Part shown: positions 6,832 through 14,433 of the stretch, in pieces
How positions within the stretch are numbered: position 1 is the stretch's first letter
Layout of the letters: each line of letters begins with the position of its first letter
NCBI RefSeq assembly: GCF_001665625.1
Contig: NZ_LZSY01000195.1
Coordinates: 1-34,730 of the forward strand
DNA: 34,730 nt
Reading direction: 5' to 3'
From: Mycolicibacterium peregrinum
Lineage (GTDB): Bacteria; Actinomycetota; Actinomycetes; Mycobacteriales; Mycobacteriaceae
The notes under the pieces: model-generated
Database searches by the model: none
Seen by the model: only the letters and a program-made list of their open reading frames with translations
Told to the model about the DNA's origin: nothing
Program-made: the position numbers and the translations under genes

Positions 6832-7197
6832 GTGATCGAGTTCCTGTCCTGCAGCACCGGCAATGTCGTCGGAATCCGGTTCAGCGGCAAGCTGAACCGG
6901 CAAACCTACCGCGACGTGCTCGGCCCACGAATCGACTCCCTTCTGGAGCAGTACACCACGTTGCGGGTGCTGATCCTGATCGACGAATCCTTTGAAGGCT
7001 GGACCCTTCCCGCGGCCTGGGCCAACACGATCTTCGACCTCAAACATCGACGTCACTTCGACAAGATCGCCATGCTGGGCGCCCCGAAATGGGAAGAATG
7101 GTGCGTCAAAATACCCGCGGCACTGCTCATCCGCGGTCAACTGAAGACGTTTCCACGCGATCAACTCGAACCCGCATGGGACTGGCTTCGCGCATAG
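6832..7197 (+). CDS. SpoIIAA-like/STAS-fold protein (Rv2638-like)
   Basis: The product has 121 aa. The GTG start at 6832 is favoured by an excellent AGGAGG at 6818-6823. The pattern GNVVGIRFSGKLNRQTYRDVLGPRIDSLL, then a beta strand LRVLILIDES and EGWTLPAAWANT, is that of the SpoIIAA-like fold (DUF3478 type). These proteins resemble STAS domains, but the phosphorylatable Ser of true anti-anti-sigma factors is not evident. Its role in the metal operon is unknown. A conserved position beside UPF0060 and arsenic genes in M. tuberculosis is recalled, not checked. A hairpin follows the stop. Confidence 0.78.
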   Translation: MIEFLSCSTGNVVGIRFSGKLNRQTYRDVLGPRIDSLLEQYTTLRVLILIDESFEGWTLPAAWANTIFDLKHRRHFDKIAMLGAPKWEEWCVKIPAALLIRGQLKTFPRDQLEPAWDWLRA

Positions 7198-7235
7198 CGC
7201 CCGCTGAGCGGTCAGGCCAGCGTCAGCCAGCAGCG

Positions 7236-7251
7236 CCACCACTGGTGGTGG
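7236..7251. terminator. Hairpin between the SpoIIAA-like gene and the ATPase remnant
   Basis: CCACCAC (7236-7242), a 2-nt loop and GTGGTGG (7245-7251) form a perfect 7-bp stem about 40 nt after the stop at 7197. No T-tract follows. It could end transcription of the MerR operon. Confidence 0.35.
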
Positions 7252-7253
7252 GC

Positions 7254-7370
7254 CTATGTGTGCGTTGCAGCCGCCGTCGGCGCTTCGGTCGTGGCACCAG
7301 CGGCCAGTGGTGTGGTGCGTCCGGCGCGCACACCGTTGGCGATGACGACGATTTCGTGCACCGTGCCTAT
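7254..7370 (-). pseudogene. 3' fragment of a P-type ATPase gene
   Basis: The minus-strand translation from about 7370 reads GTVHEIVVIANGVRAGRTTP and then runs to a TAG at 7254-7256. It matches the C-terminal end of the complete ATPase encoded at 7796-9772 (VAVHELAEIVVIANGVRAGRTKP), with a deletion of three residues and a different tail. No start, catalytic core or upstream frame is present, so this is a broken remnant. It ends exactly where IS21-like repeats begin, which points to truncation by an insertion element or by recombination between ATPase copies. Confidence 0.75.
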
Positions 7371-7429
7371 GTCAACCTAAATTGGCTCCGCCTGGGCGGT
7401 GTCAGTTGGCCCCGCCTGGAGGCGTGCAG
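7370..7429. repeat. Imperfect 24-nt tandem repeat, IS21-like end remnant
   Basis: Directly after TGTCAACCTAA (from 7370) two 24-nt units follow in tandem (7382-7405 and 7406-7429). They start TTGGCTCCGCCTGG and TTGGCCCCGCCTGG. IS21-family elements carry multiple internal repeats of this kind next to a TGT-type terminus. No istA/istB genes are present, so only an end or a solo remnant is left. The assignment rests on pattern memory. Confidence 0.45.
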
Positions 7430-7459
7430 AACTCGCGCGGGTTGAGCGAAGCTGGATGT

Positions 7460-7723
7460 ATGCGTGTGGAGCTTCTCACGAGCCCGGGGTGTCCGAATGC
7501 GGCGGCGGCTCGGCGCTTGCTCGCCGAGTGTCTGTCTGAGGTGGGTATCGCTGACGATGTGGTGGTGGAAAGGGTCGGTGCATATCCATCGCCGACGGTG
7601 CTCGTTGATGGTGTGGATATCATGAAGCCGGGCACTGAGTTGGCAGCTGATGCATGCCGATTGGACCTTCCGACCAGGGATCGCGTGCTGGCGGCGCTGC
7701 GGAGTGCGACACCGTTGACCTGA
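7460..7723 (+). CDS. Small thioredoxin-fold protein of mercury/metal loci
   Basis: An 87-aa protein that begins with a beta strand and then a single-Cys motif: MRVELLTSPGCPNA. Cys11 stands at the thioredoxin CxxC position with Ala in place of the second Cys. A later SPTVLVDG block supplies the cis-Pro loop of the fold (PSPTVLVDGVDIM). Similar short proteins occur in actinobacterial mer regions and are often labelled alkylmercury-lyase-like; that name is not supported by visible catalytic residues. It lies between IS remnants and the ATPase, convergent with the latter. The ATG at 7460 was chosen because the fold starts there; no ribosome site is evident. Confidence 0.65.
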   Translation: MRVELLTSPGCPNAAAARRLLAECLSEVGIADDVVVERVGAYPSPTVLVDGVDIMKPGTELAADACRLDLPTRDRVLAALRSATPLT

Positions 7724-7729
7724 TCGATC

Positions 7730-7744
7730 CGGGGTTTCACCCCG
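7730..7744. terminator. Short hairpin after the thioredoxin-fold gene
   Basis: CGGGGT (7730-7735), loop TTC and ACCCCG (7739-7744) form a 6-bp perfect stem 7 nt after the stop at 7723 and about 50 nt beyond the convergent ATPase stop. It is a plausible terminator for the plus-strand gene. Confidence 0.4.
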
Positions 7745-7795
7745 TTGCTCGGCCGACCCCTCTTGGCTGTGACGTGATCCTGTTGCGCCCCGAGT

Positions 7796-9772
7796 TCAAC
7801 TGGCTGTCGTGGTTTCCTGGGTGCGGGTGTGTGCCAGCCGGTGGGAGTCGGTTCCGGTTTCGATGATGGCGCCCCGGAGGGGTTTGGTGCGTCCGGCGCG
7901 GACCCCGTTGGCGATGACGACGATTTCGGCGAGTTCGTGCACGGCGACGACCGCGGCCAACCCCAGCATCCCGGTGAGGGCGAGCGGAATGAGTACCGTG
8001 ATCAGGCCCAGTGAGAGGCCGACGTTTTGCAGCATGATGCGCCGGGCACGGCGGGCGTGGGCGAAGGCTTGGGTGAGGTGGCGCAGGTCTTCACCCATGA
8101 GGGCGACGTCGGCGGTTTCGATCGCCACGTCGGTGCCCATTGCGCCCATGGCGATGCCGAGGTCTGCGGTGGCCAGGGCGGGGGCGTCGTTGACGCCGTC
8201 ACCGACCATGGCCGTCGAGGAATGTTGGCGCAGTTGACTAATCAGCGCGGCCTTGTCTTCGGGCCGCAGATCAGCATGCACCGTATCGATCCCCACCTGC
8301 TTGGCCAGGGCGGTCGCGGTCGCTTGGTTGTCACCGGTCAGCATCGCCACCTGATAACCCCCACGGCGTAACGCCTCGACGACCCGGGCGGCTTCGGGCC
8401 GTAGTTCGTCACGCACCGCGACCGCCCCAATGACCTGACCGTTGTCTTCGACCAGCACCGCGGTCGCCCCGGCGGCCTGCATCTTGGCGACCTGTTCGGC
8501 CAGCGGGCCGGGATCGAGCCAGCCGGGCCGACCGAGCCGCAACCGGCGGCCGTCGCGATACCCGGTGAGGCCGGCGCCGGTGACCGCCTCCACCTCCTCG
8601 GCGGGTCGGACCGGGCCCTCGGCGGCGGCGAGGATCGCTGCAGCCAGGGGGTGTTCGCTGCGGGCCTCCAACGCCGCCGCGACCTCCAGCACATGCTCGC
8701 GGGTGGCGCCGTTGGTGGTGGCGACGTCGATGACGGTGGGCTTGTTGGCAGTCAATGTGCCGGTCTTATCCAGCGCCACGGTGCGGACCGCGCCCAGGGC
8801 TTCCAGCGCCGCGCCGCCCTTGACCAGGACGCCGAGCTTGCTGGCCGCGCCGATCGCGGCGACCACGGTGACCGGCACCGAGATCGCCAGCGCGCATGGG
8901 GAGGCCGCCACCAGCACCACCAGGGCGCGTTCGATCCACACCAGCGGATCACCCAACACGCTGCCGATGGCCGCGATGAGGACGCCGGCGATCATGATCG
9001 TCGGGACCAGGGGTTTGGCGATGCGGTCGGCCAGGCGCTGGGCTTCGCCCTTGCGGGACTGCTCGGCCTCCACGATGGCCACAATGCGGGCCAGCGAGTT
9101 GTCGGCGGCGCTGCTGGTGACCTCGACCTCGAGCACCCCGGTGCCGTTGATCGACCCGGCGAACACCTCATCACCGGGCCCGGCCTCCACCGGCACGGAT
9201 TCGCCGGTGATCGCCGAAACATCCAGCGCGGTACGGCCTGAGACGATGACCCCGTCGGTGGCGACGCGTTCACCGGGTTTGACCAGCATCCGGTCACCCA
9301 CCCGCAATTCGCTTGGCGGGATGATGGTTTCGGCGCCGTCGCGCAGGACGGTGGCCTCATCGGGCACCAGCGACAACAGGGCGCGCAGGCCGCGGCGGGT
9401 GCGGGCCAGCGAGTATTCTTCGAGACCTTCGCTGATGGAGAACAGGAACGCCAGCATGGCGGCCTCGCCGACCTCGCCGAGGATCACTGCGCCGACCGCG
9501 GCGATCGTCATCAGCGTGCCGACCCCGATCTTGCCTTGGGTCAGCCGGCGCAGCGTCGAGGGCACGAACGTGTAGGCCCCGATCGCCAACGCCAGCGCAT
9601 ACAACCCGATTTCGACCGGGCGGGGCCCGCCGGCCCCGCCGACCACATACCCGGCCAGCAGCACCACACCCGCCACCGCGGCGGCGCGCAGTTCGGTGAT
9701 CTCCCAGAGCCGTTCGGGTTCGTGCTCGTCGTCGCTACGTTCGTCGCTGCCGCAGCCACACGCCTCACTCAT
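7796..9772 (-). CDS. ctpG: P1B-type heavy-metal-exporting ATPase (CtpG-like)
   Basis: A 658-aa pump with all P-type ATPase marks: TGES in the actuator domain, the transmembrane metal site SPCALA, the phosphorylation motif DKTGTLT, SEHPL in the nucleotide domain, TGDN and GDGVNDAPAL. The last helices carry VAVHELAEIVVIANG. Overall it resembles M. tuberculosis CtpG as I recall it, but without the roughly 120-residue N-terminal extension. It begins with a Cys-rich SEACGCGSDE segment. CtpG, as I recall, has APC where this protein has SPC. The ATG at 9772 overlaps the stop of the upstream CmtR-like gene (ATGA), which decides the start. Export of Cd(II), Pb(II) or Zn(II) is likely from the partner sensor; the exact metal is inferred. 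Confidence 0.9.
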   Translation of the reverse strand: MSEACGCGSDERSDDEHEPERLWEITELRAAAVAGVVLLAGYVVGGAGGPRPVEIGLYALALAIGAYTFVPSTLRRLTQGKIGVGTLMTIAAVGAVILGEVGEAAMLAFLFSISEGLEEYSLARTRRGLRALLSLVPDEATVLRDGAETIIPPSELRVGDRMLVKPGERVATDGVIVSGRTALDVSAITGESVPVEAGPGDEVFAGSINGTGVLEVEVTSSAADNSLARIVAIVEAEQSRKGEAQRLADRIAKPLVPTIMIAGVLIAAIGSVLGDPLVWIERALVVLVAASPCALAISVPVTVVAAIGAASKLGVLVKGGAALEALGAVRTVALDKTGTLTANKPTVIDVATTNGATREHVLEVAAALEARSEHPLAAAILAAAEGPVRPAEEVEAVTGAGLTGYRDGRRLRLGRPGWLDPGPLAEQVAKMQAAGATAVLVEDNGQVIGAVAVRDELRPEAARVVEALRRGGYQVAMLTGDNQATATALAKQVGIDTVHADLRPEDKAALISQLRQHSSTAMVGDGVNDAPALATADLGIAMGAMGTDVAIETADVALMGEDLRHLTQAFAHARRARRIMLQNVGLSLGLITVLIPLALTGMLGLAAVVAVHELAEIVVIANGVRAGRTKPLRGAIIETGTDSHRLAHTRTQETTTAS

Positions 9773-10146
9773 CGAGCAACCTTCTTCCGCTGATCGGGGA
9801 GGCCGTAGTTGGGGCACAACGCCACCGCGTTGCCGGTGGCCTCCAGCACCGCCTCGGCCGCGCGCAACATCTCCAGCAGCTCCGGGCGGGCCAGCCGATA
9901 CACCGAGGCGCGGCCCTGCGGCCGGAAATCCACCAACCCGCAGTCACGCAGGCAGGCCAGATGCGCCGACACCGTCGACTGCGCCAACCCCAACTCGCCC
10001 GTCAGATCCACCACCCGGGCCTCACCACCCGCCAGGCGGCGCAGGATCGCCAACCGGGTCGCATCCGAGAGGCTGTGAAACAACGCCGTCGCCGCATCCA
10101 CATTCCCGCACACCGCGGGATCGACCGAACCACTTTTCATCGCCAC
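9769..10146 (-). CDS. cmtR: CmtR-like Cd/Pb-sensing ArsR-family repressor
   Basis: A 125-aa ArsR/SmtB protein. The core shows LSDATRLAILRRLAGG and LAQSTVSAHLACLRDCGL. Cys65 and Cys69 in the recognition helix, with Cys111 near the C-terminus (ALCPNYG), reproduce the ligand pattern of M. tuberculosis CmtR (Cys57, Cys61, Cys102), a Cd(II)/Pb(II) sensor that controls a P-type ATPase. An N-terminal Cys13 is additional. The GTG at 10146 lies about 7 nt after a TATCAT -10 element, so a leaderless start is likely; ATG at 10140 is the alternative. It is first in the operon with the ATPase (ATGA overlap) and divergent from the DsbA-like gene. Confidence 0.85.
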   Translation of the reverse strand: MAMKSGSVDPAVCGNVDAATALFHSLSDATRLAILRRLAGGEARVVDLTGELGLAQSTVSAHLACLRDCGLVDFRPQGRASVYRLARPELLEMLRAAEAVLEATGNAVALCPNYGLPDQRKKVAR

Positions 10147-10152
10147 ATAACG

Positions 10153-10183
10153 ATGATAGCGTCCAATGCTATTGATCGGTCAA
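10153..10183. promoter_or_regulatory. CmtR-type operator/promoter of the ATPase operon
   Basis: ATAGC (10156-10160), a 7-nt spacer and GCTAT (10168-10172) form a perfect dyad. It overlaps the minus-strand -10-like TATCAT (10158-10153). A -35-like TTGACC lies at 10183-10178 on the minus strand. A repressor on the dyad would block RNA polymerase, and the same site could influence the divergent plus-strand cassette. Confidence 0.55.
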
Positions 10184-10241
10184 CCTCGCCAACATCGATG
10201 CCATGCGATATAGCCGCCGATCCCACGAAAGAGGTATCTGA

Positions 10242-10904
10242 ATGGCGCGCGCCAGCCGCATGTTGCTCACCGCGTTCGTCATCGCCGCGATGGCGATCGG
10301 TGCGCTGGTCTACCTGTCGGTGCGCGACCGTGACTCGACCGCCCCAGCGCAGTCCGATACCAGCGAGATCGGGCAGGTGGTGCGGGAGAACAGTCACCGG
10401 CTCAACTCGGTGCCTGAGAGCAAGGTGACGTTCGTGGAGTTTCTCGACTTCGAATGTGAGGGTTGCCGCGCGGTTTACCCGGAGATCGAAAAGTTGCGGG
10501 CTGAATACGGGGACCGGGTGAATTTCGTGATCCGCCACTTCCCGCTGCCAGCGCACGTCAACGCCGAGCGGGCCGCCCGGGCCGTGGAAGCCGCCGCCCA
10601 GCAGGGCCAGCTGGAGGCGGTGTATCGCAAAATGTATGACACCCAGGCTCAGTGGGGTGAAAAGCAAACCCCGGCCGATGACGTATTCCGTGGATTCGCA
10701 GCAGAACTCGGCCTGGATATGGCCGCTTTCGACGCGGCCTACGCCGATCCCGCCACGCTGGAGCGCATCCGGCTCGACATGGCCGACGGCCGGGCCTTGG
10801 GGGTGCAGGGCACGCCGACGTTTTTCCTCAACGGCACCCGCATCCAACCGCACAGCTATGAAGACCTCGCCAAGGCCCTTGATCAAGCGCTCGCCGAGAA
10901 CTAA
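10242..10904 (+). CDS. Membrane-anchored DsbA-family thiol oxidoreductase
   Basis: A 220-aa protein with an N-terminal signal anchor (about residues 7-26). A DsbA/thioredoxin_4 domain follows with the active site CEGC (Cys72, Cys75) and the cis-Pro loop GTPTFFLNG. The domain would sit outside the membrane. The dithiol could reduce or isomerise disulfides or hold thiophilic metals. It starts a plus-strand group with two methyltransferase-like genes and a Met-rich exported protein, divergent from the Cd/Pb regulator. AAAGAGG in the leader is the likely ribosome site. The link to metal stress is by context only. Confidence 0.88.
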   Translation: MARASRMLLTAFVIAAMAIGALVYLSVRDRDSTAPAQSDTSEIGQVVRENSHRLNSVPESKVTFVEFLDFECEGCRAVYPEIEKLRAEYGDRVNFVIRHFPLPAHVNAERAARAVEAAAQQGQLEAVYRKMYDTQAQWGEKQTPADDVFRGFAAELGLDMAAFDAAYADPATLERIRLDMADGRALGVQGTPTFFLNGTRIQPHSYEDLAKALDQALAEN

Positions 10905-10985
10905 CCGCGCCGTCCCACGTCCATCGGCTTTAACGCCCATCTCCACATCGGCACCTATCCCAGTCCCGGCCAGGAGGTTTCACCC

Positions 10986-11597
10986 ATGCCCGCCACCGCG
11001 CTCATCTTCTACGTGATCTTTGCCGTCTTAGGGTTCGGCTGGCGCAGTTGGACCCAATACCGCCACACCGGATCCACCGGATTCCGCGGCATCCACGGTC
11101 GGCCCGGGTCGCTGCAATGGTTGGCCGGTGTCGGATTCATCGCCGCCATCCTCGCCGGGGCGGCCGCGCCCCTGCTGCAACTGCTCGACATCCTCACCCC
11201 GATGGCCGTGCTTGATGCGCCGTGGATCCAGACCACCGGCATAGTGCTGGCCGTCGCCGGGATCGCCGCCACCGTCCACGCCCAACGCGACATGGGCCCA
11301 TCGTGGCGCATCGGAGTGGACCCCAGCGAAACAACCACATTGGTGCGCCACGGCGTGTTCGCGCTGGTACGCAACCCCATCTTCACCGCCATGCTGATCT
11401 TCGCCGCCGGCATCACCCTGATCACCCCAAACCCGCTTGCCCTGGCCGCCTTCGCCGTCTTGTGGGCCACGATCGAACTGCAGGTACGAGTGGTCGAAGA
11501 GCCCTACCTCAACACCATCCACGGCCAGGCCTACCGGGACTACTGTGGGGCTGTCGGCCGGTTCGTTCCCTACATCGGACGCCGCCTGACCGTCTGA
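10986..11597 (+). CDS. Isoprenylcysteine carboxyl methyltransferase (ICMT)-like integral membrane protein
   Basis: A 203-aa membrane protein with about five hydrophobic segments. The C-terminal part shows the ICMT/PEMT-type signature: RHGVFALVRNPIFTAMLI, then VEEPYLNTIHGQAYRDYC and a final PYIG. In that family this region binds S-adenosylmethionine and methylates a thiol- or lipid-linked carboxyl or amine. The substrate here is unknown, since bacteria that carry such genes often lack prenylated proteins. A very good ribosome site (AGGAGG) precedes the ATG. It lies between the DsbA-like gene and a soluble methyltransferase, so joint methyl chemistry is possible. Confidence 0.82.
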   Translation: MPATALIFYVIFAVLGFGWRSWTQYRHTGSTGFRGIHGRPGSLQWLAGVGFIAAILAGAAAPLLQLLDILTPMAVLDAPWIQTTGIVLAVAGIAATVHAQRDMGPSWRIGVDPSETTTLVRHGVFALVRNPIFTAMLIFAAGITLITPNPLALAAFAVLWATIELQVRVVEEPYLNTIHGQAYRDYCGAVGRFVPYIGRRLTV

Positions 11598-11617
11598 CCG
11601 CCGACGCGAGGTGAACC

Positions 11618-12253
11618 ATGCCCACCGATGATCGCACCGCCCGCTGGAACCGGTACTGGGACAAGAAATCTCGCACCTATGACCGTGAGATCGGGTTCTT
11701 CGACCGCCACCTGTTCGGCGACTCCCGCCAATGGGTCTGCAGCCAAGCCACCGGCGACGTCCTGGAGGTCGCGATCGGCACCGGACTCAACCTTGCCTTC
11801 TACCCCGAGAACGTCACCCTGACCGGGATCGACTGGAGCCAGCAGATGCTCGACATCGCCCGCCAACGCGCCGCCGACCTCGGTCACCCCGCCACCCTGC
11901 AACAAGCCGACGCGCATCACCTGCCGTTCGACGATGCCAGCTTCGACACCGTCGTCTGCACCTTCGGGCTCTGCGCCATCCCCGACCACACCCAAGCCCT
12001 CACCGAAATGACCCGAGTCCTGCGCCCCGGCGGAAAACTCATCCTCGTCGACCACATCCGCAGCAGCACCGCCCCAGTCCGAGCCGTGCAGCGGGGCCTC
12101 GAACTATTCACCATTCCCCTCGGCGGCGAACACTTCCTACGTCGCCCCCTAGAGCACCTGCGGGCCGCGACCGACCTCGCGATCGACCATCGTGAGCGGT
12201 TCACACTCGGCCTCGTCGAACGCGTCGTCGCCCACAAAACCCCTGCCACCTGA
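11618..12253 (+). CDS. Class I SAM-dependent methyltransferase (UbiE/PmtA-like)
   Basis: A 211-aa Rossmann-fold methyltransferase. Motif I is VLEVAIGTGLNLAFYP, the acidic residue ends strand 2 in LTGIDWS, motif II is FDTVVCTFGLCAI, and motif III is VLRPGGKLILVDH. The N-terminal RWNRYWDKKSRTYD is common in phospholipid N-methyltransferases such as Rhodobacter PmtA and in UbiE relatives. ArsM-type arsenite methyltransferases need a set of conserved Cys that is not present, so arsenic methylation is unlikely. GAGGTG before the ATG serves as ribosome site, 20 nt after the ICMT-like gene. The substrate is unknown. Confidence 0.85.
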   Translation: MPTDDRTARWNRYWDKKSRTYDREIGFFDRHLFGDSRQWVCSQATGDVLEVAIGTGLNLAFYPENVTLTGIDWSQQMLDIARQRAADLGHPATLQQADAHHLPFDDASFDTVVCTFGLCAIPDHTQALTEMTRVLRPGGKLILVDHIRSSTAPVRAVQRGLELFTIPLGGEHFLRRPLEHLRAATDLAIDHRERFTLGLVERVVAHKTPAT

Positions 12254-12307
12254 CCTGCCCTGCAGCCAAGGGGTCCGAGCGGGACACCATCACGAAAGCA
12301 GCCGCAC

Positions 12308-12856
12308 ATGACCGAATTCACCAGACGCGCCGCACTTGCCCTACTCAGTGGGGCAGGGGCGATCGCCGCACTGGGATACCTGTTGCGCACCAACAGTATT
12401 CGCATGCCCACCGGGAACGCCAACGGTCCCGGCATGATGGGCGGAGTCTCCGGCACCGACATGGATCGCTACATGACCATGTTCGCCCGCCACACCGAAC
12501 TGCGCCGCACCGTGGAAAACATCCCCGGAGGCATCCGTACCACCACCGAATCCGACGCCCCCGATCTCGTCGCGCAACTGCACGCCCACGTCTCCTCGAT
12601 GTATCAGCATCTCGACCAAGGCGCCGAAGTGAGCTGCATGAGTCAAAGCCTGCCCACCCTGTTCCGCCATGCAACCGACTACCAGCGGCGAATCACACTG
12701 ACACCTAACGGAGTTATCGCCACCGAGACCTCCTCCGACCCCGAGCTCACCAACACCATCCGCGCCCACGCACACGAAGTCACCGGCTTCGTCACCGACG
12801 GCATGCCCGCCATGATGGGCCCGATGATGGGCGGCCGCGGAATGATGGGCTCCTGA
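12308..12856 (+). CDS. Met-rich, probably Tat-exported protein
   Basis: A 182-aa protein. The N-terminus FTRRAALALLSGAGAIAALG has twin arginines followed by a hydrophobic stretch, compatible with a Tat signal or an uncleaved anchor. The mature part is mainly helical and carries a single Cys in VSCMSQ. Met/Gly runs flank it: GPGMMGG early and MMGPMMGGRGMMG at the C-terminus. Met-rich motifs of this type bind Cu(I) or Ag(I) in periplasmic copper proteins, so extracytoplasmic soft-metal binding is a reasonable guess. It is the last gene of the plus-strand cassette. I do not recognise a named family. Confidence 0.72.
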   Translation: MTEFTRRAALALLSGAGAIAALGYLLRTNSIRMPTGNANGPGMMGGVSGTDMDRYMTMFARHTELRRTVENIPGGIRTTTESDAPDLVAQLHAHVSSMYQHLDQGAEVSCMSQSLPTLFRHATDYQRRITLTPNGVIATETSSDPELTNTIRAHAHEVTGFVTDGMPAMMGPMMGGRGMMGS

Positions 12857-13032
12857 ATCGTCGCGTCAACCAGAACGCACCAACCAACCCCTAACCGGAA
12901 ACACCAACAGCCTAACCTGTTTCCGATCAGGCCCGACTAGATCAGATCGCCTCAGCGGGAACAACAGTAAACATCAGAATCTGACCCCAGATAACAGATT
13001 GTGGGCCCGGGCCGCAATAACTTCGACTAATC

Positions 13033-13050
13033 GGCCAGGTAGACCTGGCC
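13033..13050. repeat. 18-bp hairpin-forming palindrome in the 12857-13129 spacer
   Basis: GGCCAGGT, AG and ACCTGGCC form an almost closed perfect palindrome between convergent genes. It could be a bidirectional terminator or a recombination or binding site. The rest of the spacer shows no convincing frame. Confidence 0.4.
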
Positions 13051-13129
13051 CACCTGATCGCTGGACCGAACTATGCGTCACGCCGCGACGTCGTCACACG
13101 AGCTGCGCCCTTCCGCCTGAACTACTCAC

Positions 13130-13579
13130 TTACCCCAGGTGCAGGTGGGGAGTGATGATGTGAGCGATCTGGTCGGTGAGCTCTAACGGTTCCTCTGGTA
13201 CCGCGCCCCAATTGGTGCCGCCTTCCGGCAGTGTGCCGGCGACGTGAAAGTGGGTGTGCGGGATGGTTTGGTGGGCGGGTGTGCCATTGTTCTGCCACAC
13301 GGCTATGCCGGGTCTCGCGTAGGCGGTAGTAATGGCGTGGGCCGCGGCTTTCACACCGCGGGCCAGGGCAGCGAGCTCGGTGTCATAGAGGTCAAGAATT
13401 GATGGGCGATGGGCAATGGGAATGACGAGAAGATGGGGGAGTCCGCGCTGTTCACGGGTGACAAGCACAGCGATGTGCTCGGTACGTGCCGCGATCGTGA
13501 ACGGCCGACGGCCAGCGAGGTAGTCGCAGAACGCGCATGCTGCGGTGTCGGGCATGTCAAGGGCGGACTGTTCGGTCAT
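13130..13579 (-). CDS. HIT-family nucleotide hydrolase/transferase, third gene of a Thoeris-like operon
   Basis: A 149-aa protein of the histidine-triad family. The hallmark HTHFHVAG gives His108, His110 and His112, and the preceding GIAVWQNNGTPAHQTIPH block is typical of Hint-like enzymes. An N-terminal CAFC (Cys15, Cys18) can complete the zinc site seen in many HIT proteins. These enzymes cleave nucleotides attached to phosphate, amines or another nucleotide, releasing AMP/NMP. The ATG at 13579 overlaps the stop of the macro-domain gene (ATGA), so it is coupled to it; the frame extends upstream only inside that gene. Inference: it may degrade or trim the ADP-ribose-based signal, or protect the host by clearing it. 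General nucleotide housekeeping cannot be excluded. Confidence 0.88.
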   Translation of the reverse strand: MTEQSALDMPDTAACAFCDYLAGRRPFTIAARTEHIAVLVTREQRGLPHLLVIPIAHRPSILDLYDTELAALARGVKAAAHAITTAYARPGIAVWQNNGTPAHQTIPHTHFHVAGTLPEGGTNWGAVPEEPLELTDQIAHIITPHLHLG

Positions 13580-14433
13580 GACGGCCTCAACGAAGTCAGA
13601 AACGCCTGCAGCTCGAGCCGGTCGAGTTTGTCGTAGTCTTGGGGCCGCAACACAATTCGCAATTCGTCGCACACTCGGTTGGTTCGTGACGCGAACATGA
13701 ATGACAAGATCGTGAACCGCAGCGAGTCTTGTGTGGGCACAATGCTTGACAACCGCGACATCCCTCCGCCGATCACCGGCATACACACTGTTCGGCCATT
13801 GGCTGTGCGCGAGATGGCCTTCCACAGTGCGTTGAGGCTGATCCACAGACCGTCAGGCGTGCCCTGAGCGTTGTTGTTCTCGTCCATTTCCGCATATGCG
13901 AGGAAGTACAGCTTGCGTGTCGGATGATTGAGGACGGCGACAGTGCCGAGTGGGTATCGGACGGTTTTGCCGGATTTGGCGATGTCGCCCGCCGGTTCGA
14001 TGGAGGCGAGCGCGGCCGCTAGGTCGGCGTCTAGTCGACTGACGTCGTTGTCATAGAGTTTGTCTAGCGCGACGCCCTGCAGGCTGGTGCGCTCGATGAT
14101 GTGCGGTGTTTCGGTATCAAAGGTGTCGCACGTTCCGATGACAAGGTGCTCGTTCTGCTCGAAGATGTCCCCTCTGACGATCCGGATCGTCGTGTTGGGG
14201 GTGCTGTAGGTTTCGGCGATGGGCCGTGGCCACGACCACACGACTGCCAGGATTAGCCCGGGCACGCACAGGCCGAGCAGTAGCCATCCCCACCAAGGCT
14301 GTTCGTGCAAGTTCCAGATCCAGTCCGAGACTTGGCCGATCGAGGCGATCGCACCAACCCAGACCAGAGTCCGGGCTCCGGCCTGCTTCAGGAATCGTCT
14401 GCTCTTCAGGTCGCTGAGTAGGGCGGGGCTCAT
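13576..14433 (-). CDS. Two-helix membrane protein with macro domain (type II Thoeris effector-like, ThsA2)
   Basis: A 285-aa protein. Two hydrophobic helices lie at about 21-41 and 48-67 (the latter in PWWGWLLLGLCVPG). A macro-like domain follows at about 82-264. It has IRIVRGDIFEQNEHLVIGT at its start, YPLGTVAVL in the middle, and the phosphate-loop-like MPVIGGGMSRL. Macro domains bind ADP-ribose derivatives. In type II Thoeris, as I recall, a TM-macro effector senses histidine-ADP-ribose made by a TIR protein and then damages the membrane to stop phage growth. Start and stop both overlap neighbours by ATGA, between the TIR-like and HIT genes. Cell location: inner membrane with a cytosolic macro domain (inferred). 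Confidence 0.85.
   Translation of the reverse strand: MSPALLSDLKSRRFLKQAGARTLVWVGAIASIGQVSDWIWNLHEQPWWGWLLLGLCVPGLILAVVWSWPRPIAETYSTPNTTIRIVRGDIFEQNEHLVIGTCDTFDTETPHIIERTSLQGVALDKLYDNDVSRLDADLAAALASIEPAGDIAKSGKTVRYPLGTVAVLNHPTRKLYFLAYAEMDENNNAQGTPDGLWISLNALWKAISRTANGRTVCMPVIGGGMSRLSSIVPTQDSLRFTILSFMFASRTNRVCDELRIVLRPQDYDKLDRLELQAFLTSLRPS

Noticed and set aside
8442..9575. Long plus-strand frame opposite the P-type ATPase
   Set aside because: Ser/Thr/Ala-rich shadow text antisense to a gene with all ATPase motifs.
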